A DNA stretch of 64,000 nt from positions 13,626,501 through 13,690,500 of the forward strand of contig JALMGJ010000015.1 in NCBI GenBank assembly GCA_023362775.1, read 5' to 3'. Of this stretch, positions 40,020-50,300 are shown piece by piece. A model generated the notes under the pieces. The model ran no database searches, was not told the origin of the DNA, and saw only the letters and a list, made by a program, of their open reading frames with translations. The DNA is from Charina bottae (Eukaryota; Chordata; Lepidosauria; Squamata; Charinaidae). The position numbers and the translations under genes were made by a program. Positions within the stretch are counted from its first letter, which is position 1; each line of letters opens with the position of its first letter.

Positions 40020-40745
40020 TTTAAAGTATATGTACTATAGTAATTTTAAATTAAAAATTACAATTGCAACGATAAAAACTAAAACAAATTAAAAAAAGAA
40101 AAGAATAAAAAGAAAAAATAGAAGGTTCAGATAAGAAAAAAATAGAAAATAGAAAAGAAATAAGAAGTAAGAATATAGTAAAGAAAAAGAAAAGAAATAT
40201 ATAAAGAAATGACTTCCCCCTTCATCACAACAAGTATAAAAAATTTTAGTAACTTTTAACCTTCTCTTAAAATACAACAAATGATCTCCTCTTCCCATAT
40301 CTTATTTGTAAACAAATCCTTAAAGCCTCATCGTTCAGTCCTGATTAGCAAAAGTCCATTAAGGGTTACCAGAGACAACATATCTATTTTAACCTTGATC
40401 AAATAAACCAAATTTATATTCCTTCCTTTTATTTTTAGCAGTCTTGATCTTTAGTCCCTTCAAATAATGTCCTAGGACTTGATCTCTTTTCATTTTTTCT
40501 TTCTCTCTTCTCACAAAATCCTTCAAAGCTTTAACAAGCCTCTTTTGTAAATCCAGTATAGGAAGATTATCTAAGTTATTCTCTTGGTTTGTTATTAGTA
40601 TATCCCTTTTAATTATTAAGACATCACCCAGTTTCTGTTTTATGTCCAGTGTAACATCATCTTCCATATCATCCTTGTTGCCTGTGATTTGTAAGTCCAC
40701 TTTCAAATCAGTCTCGATCTTGTCAGGTAAAACTTGTTCCTCTTC
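40020..40745 (-). mobile_element. L1-like LINE remnant (3' region), minus orientation
   Basis: A long A-rich block is followed by the strings gacttcccccttcatcacaa and gcaaaagtccattaagggtt, which recur at 48838-49320. A minus-strand open frame (40389-40748) encodes a charged, Lys/Glu/Asp-rich, coiled-coil-like 119 residues (e.g. EREK-type LVKALKDFVRREKEKMKRDQ) without a known host family. L1-like is inferred from the repeated AT-rich 3' end. Confidence 0.5.
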
Positions 40746-42240
40746 CATTTCATCTTTTAAATACAGTCTATCTATAGAGGCACATTCTTAAAAATAACTT
40801 ATGGGTCCACTGTTCAAAAATATCCTTCAATTTGTCCAATGTTAAAATATTTTGCTTCATTCTGTATTTGTAAGTTGAATTTAAGCGTTCTTCTCCTTTA
40901 ATTGTAATCTTACTTCCTTCTAGTTCCCTCTAGTGTCCAACCTTCAAAGTCCCAACCTATAATGTTCTTTTTAAAAGAATTCAGAACAAAAGCATTTTCC
41001 CATGGGAAGGATTCTTATAATTAATTCAAAAATCTTATTTTAAATTTATCTGGACTCTTAGTCTGTTTGTAACTTTCTAAAATCAAAATTTTAATCACCC
41101 TTTTGCTGTTTATTAAAAAAAAAATTTTAAGTCCTTAAACAGGTATTTATAACTTCTTTTGCTAAGGATTGAAGGAAACTCACCCGGTGCTGTAAAACCT
41201 GTCGATCCAAAGGTTCACAGTAGCTGAAACATGCAGTTAACAAGCAATATCTGAAAGTGATTAGAAAAGGAAGTATGCAAGCCCAGTGTCCTTTTTGAAG
41301 GCGCTGACCGCGGTTTCAGCAAAATGGCTATTCCCTCATCTCCCAGAGCTCTAAGCCTGCCAGAGACCGCTGTCTTGTGGTCTCCTTGTGAGGAGCAACT
41401 GTCTGGAGCACTTGTGGGTGATCTCAAGTCCTCTCCTTGCCTGGAGAGGAATTACGAAGAGCCGGTCTACTCGCCGGCTCTTCATTCCGCCAGAGTTGCC
41501 AAGCTCCGCTTTTAGGGGAGCTGTCATCGGTTGGCCATTTCTTCCCTGGAAGTGCAATAATTTAAATTATATGTAGAGACAACGGAGGAATGGAAACTTA
41601 ATGAAACCAGCTGAACATTGTCTTAAATAAAGCTCCATTTCCATTTTCTCTCTGAAGTAAATCTATTAAATCTTAGTTTCCCCTCTTGGAATCAGTTGTA
41701 GTTTGAGTTCAGTAGAGATTCTTCCTATTTGTAGAACACTATTTCTGCAGGAAAGCATGTGCTTATATCTGAAATGACCATGATCCAGTCCCAATCCCAA
41801 GATCTAAAGCAGGTTTCACACATTCTGCTAAGTGACAGTTTTCTAAACGATGGTTTACTGAAAACTGGGAAAACATAATACCCTGAAAACGTCTGTTTTG
41901 CAAAACATAATGGTAGAAGGTGGAGAACATTCACCTAGTGAGACAAATTGTAAGAGTTCTGCTTTAACATATTAAAAGCAAATCTTTTGACTCAGTACCT
42001 TCCCTTGCAAGGCATGCTTATCCATGGTTCATTTAATTTATTCAATTAACCCAAATTTAAGGATTTACATGATGCATTGGACCATCACCTGATCATAGGG
42101 GCTGTGATCATATTCCTTTATAAACTAAAATGTGATTGGCCAGTTTAAATGTCATAGAAATTCACCTCCAATATTAGGGTTGAATATTCATGGTGAGGAG
42201 GTCCGACTGCATTCTGCTGATCTGCTTAGGTGAGGATTCT
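40746..42240. other. Intron 5 of SDR copy A, remainder
   Basis: AT-rich up to about 41150. A GC-richer block 41160-41560, with the inverted pair agagccggt..ctactcgccggctct, may be the 5' region of the same LINE. The part after 42000 matches intron 5 of copy B. Confidence 0.4.
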
Positions 42241-42290
42241 GGGCTGGGCAGGACTGATTTTTAAACCTTATGAGATCCTTCTTTTGGCAG

Positions 42291-42404
42291 CCGGAAATCA
42301 CTGTGGAAGAGAGCACACAAGGTATTGTGACTGTGCTGTCCATGCTTTCTGAAGAGGACAACGGGACCTTTCTGGATTGGTTGGGTCGTCAAGTTCCCTG
42401 GTGA
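42291..42404 (+). pseudogene. SDR copy A exon 6 with stop (114 nt)
   Basis: Encodes PEITVEESTQGIVTVLSMLS, then EEDNGTFLDWLGRQVPW and TGA at 42402-42404. Confidence 0.9.
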
Positions 42405-42464
42405 TCCATCTGTCTCACCCTAATACTATTAGCACTTGAAACGCTGAGAGGCGATGGGGCCTCC

Positions 42465-42470
42465 AATAAA
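42465..42470 (+). terminator. Polyadenylation signal of SDR copy A (AATAAA)
   Basis: Sits 61 nt after the stop in the conserved context gcctccaataaaccattgaa, which is also present after copy B. Confidence 0.8.
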
Positions 42471-42581
42471 CCATTGAATGTCATGAAAGTTCTGGTCTTG
42501 TTTTCTCTTTCTTTTAAAAGTTTTCAAACATCTGCATATATTATTAAAAACATTTTGTAAAGAAAAAAGTAATGCAGCTAT

Positions 42582-44168
42582 GAACCTTCAAGACCTCCCT
42601 TCCTTGTGCTGCTGGTTCAGAAAATCGCAAAAGGTTCAGTTTTGGGATGTCTACTCAGCTTATGGAAACAAGACCCTTCCTGTCCCCTGCTCCACGGTCA
42701 TTTCCGACAAAACTGGCACCTGTATATGAATTGGGATCAGAGGGCCACTAGCCCTTGCAAAAAGAAGCAGGGAATTTTTGTAGTTTATAAAAAATTGTGA
42801 GTTCAGAGTTATAGAAATATTAAGAGACAAGCGAACTGAAAGCTTGCAGTAAAAAACGTTGCTTTTTATTTTAAAAACAAAGAACAGTAACTTAGCTTGC
42901 TTTCTTCAGCCGAAGAGAAGCACATGGCTTAATTAACATAGCCCCGTACTCACATTGCAGAGAAGACAAAACAGAGAGATAACAGCAAGGTAACAAAAAC
43001 AAAAGGCAGATTTACAATTTAAAGCTTTTACCACTACTTGGCAGTACCTGATTGGACAGGGCTTGACATGTGACCATTCACCTAGGCAACTTATCACTTT
43101 ATTTGGGAAGAACCATCAGGTAAATCTCTGATTGGCTAAACAAATAGACTTTGAGGCACCAGCAATTAACATTCCTGAGGGGGGAGCTAACATGCTCTCC
43201 TGGAGTCCACAGAAAAAAACTTTTAGGCTTGGCTTTTAAAATCCAGTTTTCATATTCTTTTAAGATCACAAAAATATATGCAACACTCCCCTTTTTTATG
43301 ACTAGAAAGAATATGGAAACAAACCCAATTTTGTAACCAACTCACTGTGCCTAATGCTAGGTAGAGATCACAAAAATATATGCAACAGGAATCACCCAGG
43401 AAATACAAGTGGTTCCTATTGGAAAAGGAGGACACGTCTTTGGAATTTCAAGCCTGCAGCTTGAAAGGGCAAATAGATATTGCTGGGTATGTGCCCATTT
43501 CATTGGCTTTCTTCAATGAACGTATACTTTGTTCTCCTAGTGAGACAAAGAACACTCGGGCAGGTTTTGGCCTATCAGCTCTGAATGAATCGGAATGGCT
43601 GGGGGGGCGGCGGGGGGAGCCCCCCTTTGTTTACCTGTGCTCGGGATCAAGCTTTGGACCGACCTTGGAAGCAAGTTCCAGAGGAAACCAGTGTCAGCCT
43701 CTGGGGCACCCCTCTCAACGCGGCAGGGGAAGAAACGCTCCCAGACAAGCCAACTCCTTGGTGGCACTTTCCCGTGGAAGGGGGAAGGCCACGAAAGGAA
43801 TGCATCAGCCACATCCTCTGGATACAAACTGGCTGTGACATGAAGTATGATATTAAAGGTAATGCACGCTTATCCACCCTTCTTCCAGGAATGAATTCAG
43901 TTGTAGCAGAACCATATAAATTATATTAAAGCTAAGGTTGCAAAGGAAAACCACAAATAGTTTTTAGGGTGGTATATACTCCACCCTTCTTGTCTTGACT
44001 GTTCCTTCAATTATAGCAAGCAGCGTTGCCTTCTGCAAGCTTTAAATGGCGTTTATACGAAGATCTAAAGGTGGGTGTGGCATGGAACTCATAATGGTGG
44101 TTCCTACATTGGGACGAGGCATTTGAAGCAAACCATCAAGCAGGTTGGAAGCTGCAGCTCCGGAAGAG
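42582..44168 (+). promoter_or_regulatory. Upstream block of SDR copy B, interrupted by a solo LTR
   Basis: Collinear and highly similar to 55148-56109 once the 612-bp insertion at 42776-43387 is removed. It contains a G-rich segment (ggctgggggggcggcggggg) near 43600. It sits directly before exon 1, so a promoter role is plausible but inferred. Confidence 0.45.
42776..43387 (-). mobile_element. Solo-LTR-like insertion, 612 bp, 5-bp TSD
   Basis: The sister block at 55336 reads gcagggaatcaccc without interruption. Here GGAAT is duplicated (42771-42775 and 43388-43392) around 612 extra bases. On the minus strand the insert starts TGTTGCATATATTTTTGTGA and carries AATAAA (about 42870); its far end is ..CTACA plus AAA. 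A 20-bp string (atcacaaaaatatatgcaac) occurs twice near its + strand right end. This fits a solo LTR in minus orientation. No coding part is present. Confidence 0.75.
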
Positions 44169-44324
44169 ATGGCAAAGGCAGCCGACTTCTCCGTTTTCAG
44201 CATTCTGGTGACGGGATCCAATCGGGGGATTGGTCTCGGCCTGGTGAAGAGGTTTCTGGAGCTGCCTTCTCCCCCCAAATGGGTCTTTGCTACCACCCGT
44301 GATCTGAAGGGAGATGACAGCAAG
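44169..44324 (+). CDS. SDR copy B exon 1 (156 nt)
   Basis: Encodes MAKAADFSVFSILVTGSNRG, then IGLGLVKRFLELPSPPKWVF and ATTRDLKGDDSK; donor gtaagg. Confidence 0.92.
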
Positions 44325-47300
44325 GTAAGGATCAGTGAATACAGGCTGAGGTGGGGAATAGTGGTTACGACGTTGAACTGAGCCTGGACTGGTACAAGTT
44401 CCCAGTTGGTCATGAAAGTCTTGGGTGATTTTGAACCCCTTAACCTTGGCTTTCCAGAAGAAAGGGGGCAGAGAAATGAGATTCTGAAGGTTGAGTAGCA
44501 GCTGGGTTTACGCAACACAGTAAGCTATGGCTTATTTGAACTGTCCTCTTCTCCAAGCCACAGTAGCTTCAGTCTAAACAATCAGTAAAGCCTTTGCCTC
44601 TAATATGATGCCTGGAAGTAACCCTATGGCTCTAAATAGGAAATAAAAGGGAAGAGGATGTTTATACTAGGAGTAATTTAAATGGAGACCTGAATTTGGT
44701 TGCTAAGAATTGCCTTTTAACAGCTCAGTCATTGCTATATTCGATCAGCTTCTGGATGCCAATAAAAAAAGAATAGATGAACTAAAGTCTTTAATGGAAA
44801 ACCATATTTCCAAACCAGTTATGGAACCAAATAGCAACTCATATGCTTCAAAACTTACCTCTAACCAATGGACTGTACAGACTGTACAAGAATTTCCAGT
44901 TAAAGAAGCCACTGAGGAAAAACTAATTTTTCAGAGACACAGGATCTTGCTTCAAGTTGCTGATACTCCTTTGAATGAGGGCAGGTGGCACAATATTTGG
45001 GCAATATTGCACTCCCTTTTACAACTTCTTCCTTGTAAAGTAGACTCTAATGAGCTTACAGAAATCTCCTGGCTTCCTAGCAGGCATGGATCTAAAACAG
45101 AGCTTTCCAAACTTTTCATGTTGGTGACACACTTTTTAGACATGCATCATTTCGCGACACACTCTTACAGCAGGGCACAAGGCAGGCACTAGGACCTGCA
45201 TGGAATCACAGCAGGTTTGGAGGCAGCAGCAGCCGCGAGACACCCAGACACTGCAGCCGACACACTAACGTGTCCCGACACACAGTTTGGAAAGCTCTGA
45301 TCTAAAAAGATAATGCGAACTTTAGACAGTTTATTTTTCCATCAATGCTTTTCAAACTTAAGAACTTTTTAAGGAGGCTTTACATTCTGCCAATACGTGT
45401 TTTTAATAACAGCTGTATCCACCCCTTGCTAAATTCTGGGAGCAGAGCCAAGCCAATGAGGGAGGATGGCACAAGCTCTAGAGCTCCTAATCACGACCAT
45501 CCACCATCTGTAAAACGGAGAACTCCTTTATTACCAGGGTCAGAACAGGATAAACACAGGGAAAGAAATGCCCTAGATTTAATTAAAGGAAAGATGCAGG
45601 TTTCAGATGACTTTCTGGAAGACGAGGAAGAGTTAACTCAGCTGTTTGCTACTCTCTCCCCAGAGGAAGGACAATTGATCGTAAGCAACCTTGAAACCCT
45701 TAAATCTATGCTGCAGTCAGCCACCACTTCAACTGAGTCTCTTAACGCCTTACTTCCTTCTAGTTGCTCCTCTGTGGAAATGCTGCTAAGCCCAGTCTTT
45801 GAGAGCACAACCCACCCAATAACTAAAAAAAGAAGGCGTTCCAGTCCAAAGCAAAACTATACAAAAGAAAAAAACATCCAGCGGGTCAGTGTAGCACAAT
45901 CCTCATATAATTATTTGGACGATAAGTCTGTAGCCTGTGGAGAACTTCTTGGGAGCCCTATCTAGTTGGGTTAGGTCATACTGGCTGAATTCCCATGTTG
46001 CATTGAGCTTGTGCTTTCTTACTCTGGAGAGCCACAGCGATGACCTAGGAGGAAGTATGCAGAATTGGTTACAAAAACAAAAGGATGTGTTAAACTTGAC
46101 AAACAGAGAAAATGTGAGAAAGAAGCTAAGACTGGCTCCACCTTAAGTCATTGGGCTATAAGCAGGAGGGCAGCGAAAACAGTCATACTTTCAAAAAATC
46201 TGTTCTTATAGCCTATACAGTCCTGCTTGTAGAGTCTGTTGCCTGACCTGGCCCACCTCACAGGGCTGGCAGCTAAGCTTTGCTTTCTTGGGTCAGTCAT
46301 ATTGCACAGCTGCCATCTAAGGAGGAAATTGCATACTTTTCCTGCTTGCTCTTCCTTTTGATATTGTCTTGTTTGAAATCTGGCTCAAATTGTTGCCTGC
46401 TTCTTATCTATACTGTAATTGCAAGTCAGAGTAAACTATGATCTCTTTTCGCTCCAGGAGGTGAAAGAGTTGGCATGCAAGCATCTAAACCTGGTGGTGT
46501 TGCAGTTAGGTAAGTGGTGTTGGAGATCCTGGCAAATCCAGCATGCCTCATCAGCATATGGATGGCTGCTCTAGGATGCAAGCTCTCCATGCTTTTGAGG
46601 AAGCTGTTTGTGGCCACTCCCACTTCCTCTTTCTTCTCTCTTCCCTCTCTCCTTGGACCGGGAGCAAGCACATGGCTGTGTGCTGCTCCATTCTAGGCCA
46701 TGGATGGGCCTAGGAGATTTTTCCCCCTTTCTACACGCATCTCTTGCAGCAATCAGGGCAAGAGGTATTAAGTTTAGGGAAACGAAGAAGAAATGGAACA
46801 TCATTTATCTACCAAAAATGCTGCACCTGCAATGAATAAACGTAAGGACTCTTTTGTACTTGCTTTTCATACCTGCCATGTCTAAGCGTGTGTTTCTTTA
46901 TGCTTGGGTGGGCTAAAGGTGTAAGATTAACCTGGATCTCTCTAATATGCTCATGGGCTCTGTTTTTAAACAATATTCTTTTTCTGTACACGTGTTTTGC
47001 AGCTCTGCTCCATTTCAGTAGTTCTAACAGACTGCTAAATGGGCTTCAAGTGGCAAGGGCCATGAGAAAATGGGACAGGTTTGATACTATCAACCGCTTG
47101 AAGCTCTTTAATTTAATTTAATTTAATTCAGAAGGTGGTGAGTTGCATGGATGGACCTGCAGATCTTCTGAAGTTTCAAGAAGCTCATCTGCCCTACATA
47201 TTTTGCAGTTATTAATGCCACATTTAGCTTTAGATGTAAAATTTAAACAAGGTTATGCTTATCAATATTAACATTTCACAAATCAGTTAATATTGATATA

Positions 47301-50300
47301 AACTTCTTTTTCTTTATCTTTAAAGGTTTAAGTTATCTAAACATTAGAGTGTTAAAAATCTCCAGTCAATACTGTATAAAGACCACTGTATCCAAATAAT
47401 ATAATGTACTACTGGTGTTTTATAATAATACAATAAAACAATTAAAAAGAAGATGAAGAGGTCCTCCCTAGCTATTTTGAAATAGCATGTTGCTGAGGTT
47501 TAAGTAATAATGCTTTTCTTCAGATGTCACGAATCTTGAGAGCATCCAGGTGGCTCTTAAAGAAGTGGAAAGGTGTGTTGGAGAAGGTGGGCTGATCATC
47601 CTAATCAACAATGCTGGCATTTGGACATTCAACAATTTGGAAACAGAAAATGCCAAGGATATGATGAGAATTTATTCCGTCAATACCATTGGCCCACTGC
47701 AAATGAGTCAGGTTTGTTTATGAACAAAACACCTTTCAAAGCAAGGAAAACTGCTTTATTGAAGAAAAAAGACTGAACCGTTGAAGTCAGTGTAACTAAA
47801 GAAAGCAGGGTAATAATGCTGAAAACAAAGAAGTAGAAATTTTACATTGATTTGGGAGCAGGTTGGAACAGTGGGGGTAGCTGTTCCCTTTTGGGGAGTG
47901 TTGGGAAAGAAGAAAAATTCCCATAGTGCTGTGACCTTTTTGTGAGGCACTTTGTGGTCAAAATCTCACACATTTCCTCAGAGTTGGATAATGGCTGGAG
48001 AGAATCTGTACACGAGGTAGCAGAGACATCCTGGAATGTCACCTGAGGTGCACCAGACCTGCACAATGGACAATGGCTAATTCAGTATTCCAGAGAGTTC
48101 TCCAGGCTTTGGTATGAGCTGGTTTAATGGAGGAGATGCCTTTGTGCTTGAAGGAGGCTGTAAAGCGCCCCCTCCTTAAGAGGCCATCCCTTGACCGCAG
48201 ACTTTTGAGAATTATCCCCCCACCTCCCATCTCTCCCTTTTCGGGAAGGTTGAGGAGAACATGATATTGAGGCAATCGTAGAAAACTGCAGAACACATGG
48301 ATGATCTGGATTTCGGCCAAACTCTGGATTGTACACCCTCGCTCTGGGATGTATGTTGCCCCTCTCTCATAGACCCCCCCTTGTAGGACTTCCAGGTATC
48401 CAGACTCTGCATCAACTGAAGCTTTGGAGCCGTCTTCAAGGGCAGCCCACAAAAGAGCATTACTCTACAGCAGTTTCCCTGGGTGTGGTCAGGCCCGGAG
48501 GACTCTATGAAGGTCCCCTTGCATAGGGTGACAGAAGACCGTTGCCTGCCATTGCAGAGCTCCTTTTCATAGGCCTGACTGCGGCTCTTCCTCTCTTTTC
48601 CTTCCTCTCTCAAAGGCATTTCTGCCCCTGCTGAAGAAGGCGGCCCAGAGAAGTCCACGGCAAGGGCTGAGCTGCAGCAAGGCCGCCATTATCAATATAT
48701 CCAGCACTGTAGGCTCAATCGAACTTATGGCTTATTGGGATGTAGAACAGACAATTTCATATCGCTGCAGTAAGGTACTTAATGTGTTTTCTATCTGGAA
48801 CTACCTGCACATAGTTGGAACTGCCTCCTTCTTCTTTTTTCAAGTAATTTTATTAAAGATTATAATTGCAATAGTAAAAACTAATGCAAACTTAAAGAAA
48901 GATAGAAAAATAGAAAGGAGTAAACAGTGCAAAGAGAAAAAATAGGAAAGACATAAAGAATAGAAAAAAGAAAAGGAAAGAAAGAAAAATAAGAATATAG
49001 TAAAGAAAAAGAAAAGAAATATATAAAGACATATCTCCCAATCTTCATCACAAGTATAAACAATTTTAGTAACTTTTCACTTCCTCTTAAATTACAACAA
49101 ATGATCTCTTCTTCCCATATCCCATCTCTTATCTATAAACAATCCATAAAGCATCGTAATTTCCATCCTGGTGTCAGCAAAAGTCCATTAAGGGTTACCA
49201 GAAATAACAACGTACCTATTTTAACCTTCATCAAAGAAACCAACTTTATAGATATGTTGTTATCTCTGGTAACTTTTAATGGACTTTTGCTGAATGATGA
49301 GGCTTTAAAGATAAGTTACTAAAAATGTTAATACTTGTTATGAAGGGGGAAGTCACACACAGACAGACAGACAGAAAGAAAGATAGATATAATTTCTTTA
49401 CTATATTCTTATTTTTTCTTTCTTTTCTATGTTTCTTTCTATTTTTTCTTTCTTTTCTGCACTTTCTATTTTTTCTTTCTATTCTTTTATTTCTTTTTAG
49501 TTTGTATTAGTTCTTATCTTTTAATTGTAACATTTAATAAAATTATTATAACAGAAGTCTGTGCAAATCCAATTGGGCTTCTTTTTGAAAAAAGGGTTCA
49601 TTTACCATTGAGACAGTTTTACCTCTAACATAAAGACTGAAATTAAGAAAAATAGAAACTGCCTCAAAATGGGTTGTTTTTGTACTTTATTGCCTACAAA
49701 AATGTTTACGGGTTTCATTCATTGTGTAAAATTCAAAAAGTCATTGTGGAAGAATGAACAAAACAGCATCAGTGGGAATAGTTGCAATTCAGGGCATGCA
49801 AAGCATGCTAAGGTGGGAAAATTCTCCATATTTGCAAAACCAACAATTTAACGGAAATTTGTTTTGGCATCCTGGACAAGTTATTGAACAGACATAGGTA
49901 CATATTTTCATTTGTGTGAGGATCCCACATGTTAGATAGAGTTTATTACAGTCACAAATAAAATAAAAATAGATAAATAAAATAAAACATGTTAAAAGTA
50001 AAATAGGAATAAAAACACAAAAGAGGCTAAGATTGTCACAGTTGGTGGCCGATTCACTGGTGGGCAGTCGGAGTGGGTCTAGTTTTGCAGCCAGTATAAC
50101 AGAAATTGTCTGCATTCATGGAAACGAAATCATACTGATCTGATAGCAATTACAGTACATAAAAAGATCATAATTTCCCAGGTGTTTTACCAGGTAAAGA
50201 GCTATAATGCGGGTCCTAGGGCCCTTCTAGAGGGTCCAGGATAACACGAGATGAGCTGTAGTTTCAACAGTCCCTTGTCCACAGGGACAGTGTCTTGGCT

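Larger units (their letters stand above)
31871..42404 (+). pseudogene. SDR copy A: C-factor-like short-chain dehydrogenase, frameshifted in exon 3
   Basis: Six exons match the plan of copy B: 156, 52, 187, 159, 108 and 114 nt. The first exon (ATG 31871) has the Rossmann motif TGSDRGIG. Exon 3 has INNAG, exon 4 has NISS and the catalytic YRCSK (YxxxK), exon 5 HPG, and exon 6 ends FLDWLGRQVPW before TGA at 42402. Exon 3 is one base short: GAAGG in B and C is GAGG at about 36208. After RVGEVG the frame meets TGA within exon 3. All splice sites are otherwise GT-AG. Classical SDRs use NAD(P)H to reduce carbonyls; the natural substrate of this family is not known to me. It is probably a recent pseudogene, unless the base is an assembly error. 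Confidence 0.85.

Noticed and set aside
43380..43838. 152-codon frame, with a 165-codon partner at 55367-55864, sharing a long common peptide
   Set aside because: They are the two copies of the duplicated SDR upstream block. The corresponding region before copy A is diverged and not open, so the shared frame reflects duplication, not selection.
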